Positions 16,801-25,005 are shown, counted from the stretch's first letter. The stretch is 37,150 bases of DNA from an unicellular cyanobacterium SU3 (GCA_002172675.1 NETF01000195.1:1-37150), one strand, 5' to 3'. Numbers and translations are program-made. Notes: generated from the sequence alone by a model not told the origin.

Positions 16801-17366
16801 CAAAAAAAGAATTATCAGATTTAATACGAGAAGAAGCCAAAAACAACTCCCAAACCGCTTCTCAAACAGGGCAAACTCCTACAGTTCCCAGCAATCGCAC
16901 TCGTATGACTAAAGCCCAATTAGATGAACTGGTAACTGAATTAAACCAAGCCCTGCAACAAGAAAAAAAACAAGTTGATAGCTTACAAAATAAAGTCAAA
17001 ACTTTAGAAACTGAAATTAAAGATGAACGAGACTTAAGTAGTCGTCTGCAAAACGAATTAAAAGACGCAGAAGACTATCAATCTCAAATTAATGAACAAA
17101 AACAATTAGTGGAAAAACTCTATACCCAACTGCAACAAAAAGAAGAGTTAGCAGTAGAATTAGCCGAAAAAAATGAGTTAATTGCCTCTTTACAGGCGAA
17201 ACTACAAGAAGAGCCTAAACCCCTGGTTCCCACTGCTTCGCCTCGCGAAGAATTGCAGGTAAAAGAAACAGCTTTAACCAGGCAAGCTAGGGAGTTAGAA
17301 CCCTTTGCCGCCCCTGCTTCAGCCAGCAAACCATTGACCAATGAAGATATTGGCTGGTTCGATTAA
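16797..17366 (+). CDS. Coiled-coil ParA partner, candidate McdB
   Basis: 190-aa hydrophilic protein. Residues 1-40 are charged and Gln/Thr-rich and probably disordered. Residues 42-145 form a Gln/Glu/Lys-rich coiled coil ([20 protein letters not shown] and repeats). A Pro/Ala-rich linker and the tail [10 protein letters not shown] follow. This plan (charged N-terminus, Q-rich coiled coil, Trp close to the C-terminus) is that described for type 2 McdB proteins, which phase-separate, coat carboxysomes and stimulate McdA. Its ATG overlaps the ParA stop (ATGA), so the two are coupled. No carboxysome (ccm/rbc) genes are in the window. Confidence in a coding gene is high; identity as McdB is about even. 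Confidence 0.8.
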   Translation: MTKKELSDLIREEAKNNSQTASQTGQTPTVPSNRTRMTKAQLDELVTELNQALQQEKKQVDSLQNKVKTLETEIKDERDLSSRLQNELKDAEDYQSQINEQKQLVEKLYTQLQQKEELAVELAEKNELIASLQAKLQEEPKPLVPTASPREELQVKETALTRQARELEPFAAPASASKPLTNEDIGWFD

Positions 17367-17378
17367 AACAGTAAGCAT

Positions 17379-17405
17379 TCAGCTATCAGCCGTCAGTCAT
17401 CAGCT
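17379..17405 (+). repeat. Degenerate TCAGCTATCAGC-type short repeat
   Basis: The stretch from 17379 contains TCAGCTATCAGC, then CGTCAGTCATCAGCT: four degenerate 7- to 8-base units around the core TCAGC/TCAGT. Runs of this kind are widespread in cyanobacterial intergenic DNA. It lies 13 bp after the mcdB-like gene, before chlG. Confidence 0.5.
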
Positions 17406-17505
17406 TAAAAAAGTATCCTATCAACTTAGAATGTAGAATGGAATTCAAACCTTCTTCGTTCTCTGTAGACTCGACAATTATTAATTATTACTCATTCATT
17501 AACCT

Positions 17506-18486
17506 ATGTCTGATTCTTCTCCCTCTAAAATTAACGAAAAAAGCAGCAAAACCCGTCAATTATTAGGAATGAAAGGGGCGAATTCTGGAGAAACTTCTAT
17601 TTGGAAGTTACGCCTACAGTTAATGAAGCCCATTACTTGGATACCTTTGATTTGGGGTGTGGTATGCGGTGCTGCTTCATCAGGAAATTATACCTGGAAC
17701 TTAGAAAACTTTTTGCTGGCAGCGTCTTGTATGTTGCTATCAGGTCCGTTGATGGCTGGCTATACCCAAACCCTCAATGATTTCTACGATCGCGAAATTG
17801 ATGCCATTAATGAACCCTATCGTCCCATTCCCTCTGGGGCTATTTCCGTTCCCCAGGTGGTGACACAAATTTTATTGTTATTGGGGTTCGGACTAGGATT
17901 AAGTTATGGGTTAGATCGATGGGTAGGCCATGACTTTCCCATTATGTTGTGTTTAACGTTAGGGGGAGCATTTCTAGCTTATATTTATTCGGCTCCACCC
18001 TTGAAGTTGAAACAAAATGGCTGGTTAGGCAATTATGCCCTAGGTGCCAGTTACATTGCCTTACCCTGGTGGGCTGGCCATGCTTTATTTGGGGACTTAA
18101 ACTGGACAATTGTCATCCTGACTCTATTTTATAGTTTAGCTGGCTTGGGTATTGCAGTGGTTAATGACTTCAAAAGTGTTGAAGGCGATCGCCAATTAGG
18201 GTTAAAATCTCTGCCTGTGATGTTTGGGATCAATACGGCAGCTTGGGTATGTGTCATTATGATTGATGTCTTTCAAGCAGGAATTGGGGCTTATTTAATT
18301 TACATTCACCAAAATCTCTATGCTGCCATTTTACTCTTATTAGTCATTCCTCAAATCACCTTTCAAGATATGTATTTCTTGCGTGATCCCTTAGAAAATG
18401 ATGTGAAATACCAAGCCAGCGCACAACCCTTTTTAGTTTTGGGAATGCTAGTCGCTGGATTAGCGTTAGGCAATGCAGGGGTGTAA
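17506..18486 (+). CDS. chlG: Chlorophyll synthase ChlG
   Basis: ChlG esterifies chlorophyllide a with geranylgeranyl or phytyl diphosphate, the last step of chlorophyll synthesis, in the thylakoid membrane. It belongs to the UbiA prenyltransferase family. The first Asp-rich motif is NDFYDREIDAINEPYRPIPS (starting at residue 91), which binds Mg-diphosphate. The second is VNDFKSVEGDRQLGLKSLP. About eight to nine transmembrane helices are present. The N-terminal TRQLLGMKGANSGETSIWKL is typical of ChlG and distinguishes it from other UbiA enzymes. Length 326 aa is normal. It is transcribed alone. In Synechocystis ChlG works with Hlip proteins and the YidC insertase. Confidence 0.96.
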   Translation: MSDSSPSKINEKSSKTRQLLGMKGANSGETSIWKLRLQLMKPITWIPLIWGVVCGAASSGNYTWNLENFLLAASCMLLSGPLMAGYTQTLNDFYDREIDAINEPYRPIPSGAISVPQVVTQILLLLGFGLGLSYGLDRWVGHDFPIMLCLTLGGAFLAYIYSAPPLKLKQNGWLGNYALGASYIALPWWAGHALFGDLNWTIVILTLFYSLAGLGIAVVNDFKSVEGDRQLGLKSLPVMFGINTAAWVCVIMIDVFQAGIGAYLIYIHQNLYAAILLLLVIPQITFQDMYFLRDPLENDVKYQASAQPFLVLGMLVAGLALGNAGV

Positions 18487-18519
18487 CTAGACTCAAAAGA
18501 AGCAGAAGAGGAAGATTAA

Positions 18520-18540
18520 ACTTCTGACTTCTGACTTCTA
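18520..18540 (+). repeat. Heptanucleotide tandem repeat (ACTTCTG)x3
   Basis: ACTTCTG ACTTCTG ACTTCTA in tandem, with degenerate echoes (ACTTCTC, ACTTCTA) to about 18578. This is a short tandemly repeated element of the heptamer type known in cyanobacteria. It lies 34 bp after the chlG stop; the rest of this 291-bp gap shows nothing else clear. Confidence 0.6.
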
Positions 18541-18777
18541 TGGGAGAGTGCCGAAACTTCTCTATAGAACTTCTAACTTCATACACACTAAATTAAAATT
18601 AATCTAAGGATGAATAATGGTTTTTGTTCAACTCTAACTAATGGAATAAACCACTAAAATATTAACTTTCGTAATCAGTAAAAGTTATTTAATAACTAGG
18701 TCATAAGGTAGAGGGAAGAAACTATTTTAGTTAATAAGATAATGAATAGATGAATATTAATTGGAAGGAAACTATAT

Positions 18778-19617
18778 ATGGCTCTCATAAAAATAAGAGA
18801 CTACAATCCTAACTATGAAGATAGCATTTTAGACGGAAATCCCTTGCATAGTTTTGATTTATATACTAATGCTGACGGAAAAAGAGTTGGCTCGGTCCAA
18901 GACATTTTAGTTGATGAATCTGGACGCTTGCGTTATTTCGTTATCGATACGGGATTTTGGATTTTTGGCAAAAAAGTCTTATTACCCATGGGTTTGTGTC
19001 GAATTGACTATACTAATGGGCGTGTTTATGCTTCTAACTTAACTGAAGAACGGGTCAAGGAACTACCGAGATATGATGAAGATACAACGGTAGACTATGC
19101 CTATGAAGAGAAAGTAAGAAATATTTATCGTGTTCCTGAAAGACGTAATACAGCCAATCAACATGATGAATATAGTTATAATCATGACGATCATGATCAC
19201 GATTTATTTGGTCTTCGAGAAGAAGATCACGGAATTCTCAAACTTTACGAAGAACGGTTAATTGCTGATAAGAATCGCCAAAAAGTCGGAGAAGTTGCTG
19301 TCGGCAAAACCATTGAAACACAAAGAGCAGAGGCTTCTGTCCCCGTAGAAAATGAACGGGTAGTAGTTGAGCGTCGTACTCCAGCCCACCCAGAAAAAGC
19401 CGTTGCTCCTCACGAAACTGACTTTAACCAAGAAGAAGTCGCTCGTTTAGAAATCCACGAAGAAACAGCTAATATTGAGAAAGAAGCTTTTGTCAGTGAA
19501 GAAGTTTCTGTCAGAAAAGAAGTTGATCGAGATGTGGTTACGGCTCAAGAAAAATTACGTCGAGAAAAATTGGATCTTGATGTAGAAGGAAGACCTACAG
19601 TTGAGCATAAGCGATAA
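18778..19617 (+). CDS. PRC-barrel and DUF2382 domain protein
   Basis: 279 aa. The N-terminal PRC-barrel-like domain spans about residues 20-105 (DLYTNADGKRVGSVQDILVD; LRYFVIDTGFWIFGKKVLLP). A flexible His/Asp-rich linker follows at 125-150, and a DUF2382 (YsnF/AvaK-type) domain at 155-275, with LYEERLIADKNRQKVGEVAV and VSVRKEVDRDVVTAQEKLRR. Proteins of this build are abundant in desiccation-tolerant and stress-exposed cyanobacteria (AvaK of Anabaena), though the biochemical role is unknown. GGAAGGA precedes the ATG. It has a paralogous half-gene directly downstream and its own terminator in between. Confidence 0.85.
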   Translation: MALIKIRDYNPNYEDSILDGNPLHSFDLYTNADGKRVGSVQDILVDESGRLRYFVIDTGFWIFGKKVLLPMGLCRIDYTNGRVYASNLTEERVKELPRYDEDTTVDYAYEEKVRNIYRVPERRNTANQHDEYSYNHDDHDHDLFGLREEDHGILKLYEERLIADKNRQKVGEVAVGKTIETQRAEASVPVENERVVVERRTPAHPEKAVAPHETDFNQEEVARLEIHEETANIEKEAFVSEEVSVRKEVDRDVVTAQEKLRREKLDLDVEGRPTVEHKR

Positions 19618-19635
19618 AATCAAATTTCGTTAGTA

Positions 19636-19699
19636 GAGAAAGCATTTAATCATAATTTTCTTGATTATCAAGGGAGATAATGCTTTCTCCTTCTTTTTT
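19636..19699 (+). terminator. Terminator hairpin between the two DUF2382 genes
   Basis: GAGAAAGCATT (19636-19646) pairs perfectly with AATGCTTTCTC (19679-19689), and an inner stem AATCA/TGATT closes the loop. A T-rich run follows (19690-19699). The downstream gene therefore probably needs read-through or its own promoter. Confidence 0.8.
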
Positions 19700-19722
19700 A
19701 GGTTCTATATTAGGAAAAAATC

Positions 19723-20130
19723 ATGGAATCTCCATTATCTAATCATAACTCAAATAATAATCACGACGAGATTAAATTATTACAAGAACGTTTGAAAGTA
19801 GAACGAGAACAAGAGAAAATTGGAGAAGTTGTTGTTCGCAAAGAAACTGAAACCAAAGTAGCTTTTGTTCCTCTACAACAAGAAAAGTTAATTGTTGAAC
19901 AAGTGGATGCCGACAATTCTCAAGTTGAAAAAATAGCAGAAGTTGATCTGAAAAAAAGTCAAGTTAGGGAGCAAGAAGTTGACTTAGAAAGTTCATCAAC
20001 TATTCAAGCTAAATTTAACTCTCTTCAAGAAGCAAAAAATTATCTCCAAGAAACGGCTTCAGACTTATCGAAGCAAGTGACTGCAGTAGAAATTAAGCTA
20101 ACCATTAATAATAAGACAAATTTAAGATAA
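19723..20130 (+). CDS. Short DUF2382-like protein
   Basis: 135-aa protein resembling half of a DUF2382 domain. IKLLQERLKVEREQEKIGEV parallels LKLYEERLIADKNRQKVGEV in the upstream gene, and VVRKETETKVAFVPLQQEKL parallels its next block. The C-terminal half (SLQEAKNYLQETASDLSKQV) is helical and not shared. There is no PRC-barrel and no signal peptide. It looks like a diverged partial duplicate of its neighbour. It converges with the glycosyltransferase gene on the other strand; the two ends overlap by 9 bp. Confidence 0.75.
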   Translation: MESPLSNHNSNNNHDEIKLLQERLKVEREQEKIGEVVVRKETETKVAFVPLQQEKLIVEQVDADNSQVEKIAEVDLKKSQVREQEVDLESSSTIQAKFNSLQEAKNYLQETASDLSKQVTAVEIKLTINNKTNLR

Positions 20131-21273
20131 GTGACTCATCATAGAAATATTGGGTCTTCCTAAAATTTCTTCATAGACCTTTTCTACCTGAGAAATATTA
20201 TTAGTCAAAGAATATTTATCTAAGACTCTTTGTCTTGCTTTTTGCCCTAATAATAGGGTAATTTCGTTATGATCTCGAAACAAGGGTAAGAGGGTTTTTA
20301 ACTGTGTGGTAACTCCCTGAGTGTTTAACACCACGCCAGCCCCATCTTCTAAGACCTCACCATCGGCCCCTGCATCAGTAGCAATACAAGCGACACCGCA
20401 GGCCATGGCTTCTAATAAAGATAAAGATAATCCTTCAACTAAAGAGGGCAAAATAAACACATCAGCAGCCCGTAAAATATCAATCCGTTTTTGTTCATCA
20501 GCCACAAACCCCAACCAATAGATCCCATGTTCTCCACCATAAAAAGGTTCTAAGGAGGGTTTAAGGGGTCCATCACCGACAATTAATAATTTAGTCTCAT
20601 CACCCATCCCCACCTGTTTCCAAGCCTTTAATAAGGCTTCTACATTCTTTTCTGTGGCAATACGTCCCACATAGACAAACAACCGTTTTGCTTTTATTTG
20701 GGACTTAATAGACGATGGTCCAGGAGAATATTTTATTGGGTCGACTCCATTGGGAATAATCGCTAGTTTATCTTGATTAACCCCCAATTTCATCAATAAT
20801 TCTTGTTGTAGCCTAGAGAAAATAATCACCTTATCGTAATGGGCTAAAAACGGCGCATATAGCTGATAGGTTAAAAATTGGGTACTGGACTTCAAATTGC
20901 GTAATTTGCTGTCAAAAGGGGGATGAAACGTGGCTATGAGGGGTAAATTCAACGCCTGGCAGATTTCTGGCAGTCGAAAGTCTAGAGGGGATAAAGTAAG
21001 AGAGGCATGAACTAAGTCCGGTTTCAGTTTAGCCAAAGCATCCATGAAAATCTTACTTGATTTCGGGGTTGGGATGGTGTAAATTTGCGATTTATAGAGA
21101 AAGGGTAAGGCTACTTCTCGACAGTCTCGCCAATGCGCTGAGTTCGTCTCTTCTTGCGAAAAATGAAGAAAACTAACTTGATAACCTCGGTCTAGAAGGG
21201 CGTTTGTCACTTCCCGACCATAAGTTACATTTCCACAGAAAGGGGATTTTTTCCCAAGCCAAGCGATGTGCAT
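20122..21273 (-). CDS. Glycosyltransferase family 4 protein
   Basis: 383-aa GT-B fold retaining glycosyltransferase (GT4). The N-terminal acceptor domain opens with MHIAWLGKKSPFCGNVTYGR, the family's glycine loop. The C-terminal nucleotide-sugar domain shows IIPNGVDPIKYSPG, FVYVGRIATEKNVEALLKAW and the E-x7-E motif in SLVEGLSLSLLEAMACG. No membrane helices. Members build lipopolysaccharide, exopolysaccharide or glycolipids; the acceptor and sugar cannot be told here. It is not SqdX or a sucrose-phosphate synthase by its N-terminus. It lies downstream of the nested inverted-repeat element and the fused ABC transporter, in the same direction. Confidence 0.87.
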   Translation of the reverse strand: MHIAWLGKKSPFCGNVTYGREVTNALLDRGYQVSFLHFSQEETNSAHWRDCREVALPFLYKSQIYTIPTPKSSKIFMDALAKLKPDLVHASLTLSPLDFRLPEICQALNLPLIATFHPPFDSKLRNLKSSTQFLTYQLYAPFLAHYDKVIIFSRLQQELLMKLGVNQDKLAIIPNGVDPIKYSPGPSSIKSQIKAKRLFVYVGRIATEKNVEALLKAWKQVGMGDETKLLIVGDGPLKPSLEPFYGGEHGIYWLGFVADEQKRIDILRAADVFILPSLVEGLSLSLLEAMACGVACIATDAGADGEVLEDGAGVVLNTQGVTTQLKTLLPLFRDHNEITLLLGQKARQRVLDKYSLTNNISQVEKVYEEILGRPNISMMSHLS

Positions 21274-21299
21274 TCAAATATAAAAACAGATAGTTATTA

Positions 21300-21415
21300 C
21301 GAACTGATAAAAGATAATTCGTTGTAATTGTATGGATTATAAGCATAAGCTACCCATAACTACAAGGGGAAAATTTAGGTAGCTTAGATAGTCTGGGACA
21401 ATCATTATCAGTTCG
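21300..21415. repeat. Nested inverted-repeat element (116 bp)
   Basis: The outer arms CGAACTGATAA (21300-21310) and TTATCAGTTCG (21405-21415) are perfect 11-bp complements. Inside them TAAGCTACC (21346-21354) and GGTAGCTTA (21378-21386) are perfect 9-bp complements, and a shorter ATTGT/ACAAT pair lies between. The element fills most of the gap between the ABC transporter and the glycosyltransferase, both on the minus strand. It could be a miniature inverted-repeat element or a structured leader or terminator RNA. No coding potential was seen. Confidence 0.6.
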
Positions 21416-21424
21416 AGCGGTTTT

Positions 21425-22867
21425 TTATTGTACTATTTTGTCTCTTTTATAAGCCCAAACAGTAACAAAACTCAGTAAAATTCCTGTCCAAATTAACCAA
21501 AAAATATGAAGTCCTAAATAATCAACGGGATATCTATCAAAATGGGCTGACCAGGTTAATAGTTCTTTATAATGATAAAAAGGAGAAAATATTAAAATAT
21601 TCTCGTACATTTCGGATTCAGATAAGGGTAAGCCACAAGTTAAACTAATCACAAACAGAGATAATCCTAGAAACACATCAATACTTTTGGGATTGAGTAA
21701 ATAACCAATTCCTATCCCTAAAATAGCAAAGGGCATAATCCCTAAGACTAAACTCAAAAAGATAGTTATCCATGTTAAAAATTGTTCTTCAATACCTAGT
21801 TTTAAATATCCAAACCCAAAAATAAACAATAAACTGATTGAGGAGATAATTAATACTAAAGTTAGTTTAGATAATAGATAGATATAGGGAGGAAGTGGAC
21901 TAACTCTTAAAAGTTTTATCCATCCACCAATTCTTTCTAAAGAAATACTTTTACCTAACCTTTCGATAGCATATATCATCAAGCCTAAGAATGAAATAGC
22001 TAACATGACAGCTACTTTATTATCATTGGATTTACCAGCAGCAGAAAACCACCATAATGCAATTAAAGTAACTGGTAAGATAAAGATTCCTACTAAATAC
22101 TGAAGGTTGTGACTGAGTTGCCTTAACTCAATCCTACTTTGATTAAAAAATAGGAAAAAATAGTTTATTTTCTTTATTTCTTCGTGTAAGTTTTTGAGTT
22201 TTTCTTGCTGTATTTCTAAACTATTTATTTGAATATCTTCTTGTATTTTACCATTAGAAAGTATAATTTTTCTGGTTGCTAGTTCTTTGAGATATTCCCA
22301 ATCATCATTTTGATGGGTTGTCATTAAAATTGTTACCCCTTCTTCTTTACATTTTTTTATTTGTTGCCAAAAAATGCCCCGTGTATCTTGTCCTAAAAAA
22401 GCTGTGGGTTCATCTAAGATTAAAAGTTTAGGGTTTCCTAGCAAAGCTAAGGCTAAAGCCAATAATTTTTCTTGTCCTCCTGATAACTTAGAAACAAAAT
22501 CATTAGCTTTATCTTCTAAGTTCATCTCTTTTAAGATTTCTTCAGTCTTGCGAGACTCATCATAATAACTACGCCACAAATTGACTAATTCTTTGACTTT
22601 TAAATGTTCAGGAAACTTTATTTTTTGAAAAACAACGCCAATATTTCTTTTAACTTGATGGTTTTTCGGGGATTTATTTAATAAAGTAATCTTACCTTTA
22701 TTAACATCTAATAACCCTAGAATCGAATTAATTAAAGATGTTTTACCTGAGCCATTTTTTCCTTCTAAAACAACAAATTCCCCTTTCTCTAAGGTGAGAT
22801 TTATTTTATCTAAGACAAGGGTAGAGCCAAATTTCTTGGAAACGGAAGAAACCTCAATAAAATTCAT
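21425..22867 (-). CDS. ABC transporter with fused ATPase and ABC-2-type permease
   Basis: 480-aa single-chain half-transporter with the ATPase first. ATPase domain (about 1-215): Walker A GKNGSGKT (36-43), Q-loop VVFQK, signature LSGGQEK, Walker B LLILDEPTA, and switch His in MTTHQND. Residues 225-255 are a charged linker. The permease domain (about 255-475) has six hydrophobic helices of the ABC-2/CcmB-like export type. Most ABC-2 exporters encode these parts separately, so an NBD-TMD order in one protein is unusual, although eukaryotic ABCG proteins share it. It would work as a homodimer. Two small membrane proteins are encoded just upstream in the same direction. The substrate is unknown. 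Confidence 0.88.
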   Translation of the reverse strand: MNFIEVSSVSKKFGSTLVLDKINLTLEKGEFVVLEGKNGSGKTSLINSILGLLDVNKGKITLLNKSPKNHQVKRNIGVVFQKIKFPEHLKVKELVNLWRSYYDESRKTEEILKEMNLEDKANDFVSKLSGGQEKLLALALALLGNPKLLILDEPTAFLGQDTRGIFWQQIKKCKEEGVTILMTTHQNDDWEYLKELATRKIILSNGKIQEDIQINSLEIQQEKLKNLHEEIKKINYFFLFFNQSRIELRQLSHNLQYLVGIFILPVTLIALWWFSAAGKSNDNKVAVMLAISFLGLMIYAIERLGKSISLERIGGWIKLLRVSPLPPYIYLLSKLTLVLIISSISLLFIFGFGYLKLGIEEQFLTWITIFLSLVLGIMPFAILGIGIGYLLNPKSIDVFLGLSLFVISLTCGLPLSESEMYENILIFSPFYHYKELLTWSAHFDRYPVDYLGLHIFWLIWTGILLSFVTVWAYKRDKIVQ

Positions 22868-22983
22868 GGTTTTGTAGAATAAAAGTTATTAATTGACGAT
22901 GATGTTGAAAAAAAAATCTAGTAATTTTACTAAAGTTTCTATGGGATAAATAATAATAAAATTACTATTAGAAACAATGGAAA

Positions 22984-23271
22984 TTAAAAGAAATTAATAT
23001 TTCCCATGATTACCCAAAAAAGAACCCCGATGATGATAGCGTAAGGGGCTGCAATAAGGCTAGTTAAAGCCGTTGCGATCGCGACACCACCAATAATGGC
23101 CATTGTTTCATTTGCTGTGGCTGTTATCTCTGGAAACATCAATAAAAAAGAGACACAAACACCGATAGGTAACAACCATTTCAAAACAATTCCTAGAAAA
23201 TCTCCTAGTTGTTTGCCCAATGAACTTAAGAAAGAATTAGTGAAATGATCTGATTGATTTTGTTCAGACAT
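22984..23271 (-). CDS. Small membrane protein (95 aa), unknown
   Basis: Not recognised. From the ATG at 23271 the protein begins MSEQNQSDHFTNSFLSSLGK and then has two to three hydrophobic segments (LKWLLPIGVCVSFLLMF; AIIGGVAIATALTSLI; APYAIIIGVLFWVIMG). An upstream in-frame start would overlap the preceding gene and is less likely. It lies 28 bp after the Cys-rich small protein and 116 bp before the fused ABC transporter, all on the minus strand, so the three may form a transcription unit. Role unknown; it might assist or be the cargo of the exporter (inference). Confidence 0.65.
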   Translation of the reverse strand: MSEQNQSDHFTNSFLSSLGKQLGDFLGIVLKWLLPIGVCVSFLLMFPEITATANETMAIIGGVAIATALTSLIAAPYAIIIGVLFWVIMGNINFF

Positions 23272-23299
23272 AATTATTATTGTTCCTAATAATATTAGG

Positions 23300-23554
23300 T
23301 TATTGACCAAATTTTGGGAATGGAATATTAGGTAATTCTGGTAAATCTAGCTTCCCAGGATAACAAAATTGTTTAGAAGGTTTAGCTATTTTTCGAGAAC
23401 AAACACTGGTATCAGGACAACCAAATATAGGATTACAAGAATGTTGTATATTCCAGGTTTTAAGAATCAAAAAGATAGTCAACCCGATAAATATTAGACC
23501 AGCTATCCAAGTCAGCATTGACTGCTTGGATGTGGTTTTTGACAAAGATTCCAT
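23300..23554 (-). CDS. Small Cys-rich membrane-anchored protein (84 aa), unknown
   Basis: Not recognised. One transmembrane helix (residues 14-31) follows a short Lys/Ser-rich cytoplasmic tail. The outer part carries four cysteines (Cys40, 46, 52 and 64 in HSCNPIFGCPDTSVCSRK and KQFCYPG) and a Pro-rich end (LDLPELPNIPFPKFGQ). The topology suggests the cysteines face the periplasm or lumen and could form two disulfides. It is the first of three minus-strand genes leading into the fused ABC transporter. Its small size and disulfide-like pattern are compatible with an exported peptide or a transporter accessory, but there is no homology argument. Confidence 0.6.
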   Translation of the reverse strand: MESLSKTTSKQSMLTWIAGLIFIGLTIFLILKTWNIQHSCNPIFGCPDTSVCSRKIAKPSKQFCYPGKLDLPELPNIPFPKFGQ

Positions 23555-23751
23555 AACTTAATGACTGAGCAAAAAATTAACTTTGAGCAAAAGACAACAT
23601 TAGACTATTTATACTAAATCTTCACTGTGTTTTGCCCTTCTCTTTTAATATTCCTAATTCGTCACCATTCATAACAGGTAACAACAAAAAAAAATTATCA
23701 ATTATTTTAGATTGCAATTTCATCATAAAATTGACATCTTGAAAATTGTAG

Positions 23752-23768
23752 GGTGGGTATTGCCCACC
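23752..23768. repeat. GGTGGG-TATTG-CCCACC hairpin
   Basis: GGTGGG (23752-23757) and CCCACC (23763-23768) form a 6-bp GC-rich hairpin, preceded by TGTAG. The GGGTGGG...TTGCCCACC form is a common repeat in cyanobacterial intergenic DNA. It lies 11 bp past the 3' end of the lptF/G-type gene, where it could act as a terminator, although no good T run follows on that strand. Confidence 0.55.
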
Positions 23769-23778
23769 TTAGAAGACT

Positions 23779-25005
23779 TTACGATTCAGCAAAACGATAC
23801 AGTAACCAGCCTCCCATAGCGAGTCCTAAAAGATTAGGTAACCAACCGGCTAAAACAGGAGAAATTAAGCCGATTAAGCCTAAACTACCAATAAGAAATC
23901 CTAAGAGATAGTAACTAAAAATAATCACTACACTTAAGCCAAAACCTGTCGCCCGACTCATGTTTTGAGGGGTTGCCCCTAAGGCTGAACCTACCACTCC
24001 AAACACCACACAAATGAAGGGAAAAGCCAATTTTTGTTGAATTCTTACTTGAAACATTCGTAACTTTTTATCATCCCCCATCATCTTTAAAATTTTCATA
24101 TATTGATTAGCTTGAATAATATTCATTTCATAAGGATCACGACCCTGTAGGGCAAATTCAAAGGCTGCTTTCGTTAACGGTAACTGTCGATGTTCAAAAG
24201 GAAAAGCTTCTTTATAAGACGAATCAGCAGATAATTGATAAATCGTGCCGTTGAAAAAATCCCAGGTTTCTTCTTGTCCATTCCAAGTGGCTGAATCTGA
24301 GACAACAATGCGATTTAATCGTTCTTCTAACCATTCTAAGACTGTTAACGTTTTTAGATTTTGACCATCAAATTGTTCAGCAAAAAATAAATGTTTTAAC
24401 CGCTTTTCTTTCTCTCCATTGGGTAACGTTACTTGTTCATAATCAGGGTAAAAAATATCTTTATTTTGCCAATAAGGATGATCTTCTTGTAAATACTCCA
24501 CTAAAATGGCTGTAGCCCGATAATTGGCCGCAGGAACCACTAACTCACTCACTAAAAATGTCACCCCTGTCACCACCAAACTCATTACCATAGCAGGAAT
24601 AATCAAACGATATAAACTAACGCCACAGGCCCGAAACGCAATTAATTCACTATCGTTACTCAAGCGTCCATAGGTCAATAAGGTGCTTAACATCACAGAA
24701 ATGGGCAAAGCATAAGCAGTAAACTCTGGCACTTTTAACAGCAAAATTTCCGATGCTTGCATCAGGGGTAAATTAGAATCGACCACCTTATCGGCTAAAT
24801 CCGATAAATAACCGATCGCTACCCCCAACACAGACACTAAACCCACAGAAAATAATAACGGTCCAATTAACTGTGAAGCCAGATAGCGATCCATTAAGGA
24901 GAATGACTGACTACCCCACTGGGTAACGCTTCGTCGATCTCTTCGAGACCGCAGAAACTGACCTAAATATCTAATAATTTTCATGGGCATCGGTTTCTGG
25001 GGCAT
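23779..25005 (-). CDS. LptF/LptG-family permease (YjgP/YjgQ)
   Basis: 408-aa inner-membrane permease of the LptF/LptG family, which with LptB extracts lipopolysaccharide and feeds it to the LptC-LptA bridge. Visible: two helices near residues 45-115 (GPLLFSVGLVSVLGVAIGYL), the family segment YGRLSNDSELIAFRACGVSL, a periplasmic beta-jellyroll domain (about 165-300), and three C-terminal helices. Cyanobacteria often have a single such gene. The start is uncertain: conserved sequence begins near SLMDRYL (Met38), and the preceding residues RSRRDRRSVTQWGSQ come from an embedded palindromic repeat. It is followed by a hairpin repeat. Confidence 0.88.
   Translation of the reverse strand: MPQKPMPMKIIRYLGQFLRSRRDRRSVTQWGSQSFSLMDRYLASQLIGPLLFSVGLVSVLGVAIGYLSDLADKVVDSNLPLMQASEILLLKVPEFTAYALPISVMLSTLLTYGRLSNDSELIAFRACGVSLYRLIIPAMVMSLVVTGVTFLVSELVVPAANYRATAILVEYLQEDHPYWQNKDIFYPDYEQVTLPNGEKEKRLKHLFFAEQFDGQNLKTLTVLEWLEERLNRIVVSDSATWNGQEETWDFFNGTIYQLSADSSYKEAFPFEHRQLPLTKAAFEFALQGRDPYEMNIIQANQYMKILKMMGDDKKLRMFQVRIQQKLAFPFICVVFGVVGSALGATPQNMSRATGFGLSVVIIFSYYLLGFLIGSLGLIGLISPVLAGWLPNLLGLAMGGWLLYRFAES
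24931..24952. repeat. Palindromic repeat copy inside the lptF/G-type gene
   Basis: CGATCTCTTCGAGACCGC lies in the N-terminal coding part and matches 17 of 20 bases of the reverse complement of the core element between arsM and arsS (33638-33657). On the coding strand it gives the Arg-rich RSRRDRRS segment. It keeps the reading frame open, so it has been accommodated as a peptide insertion or extension. Confidence 0.55.
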
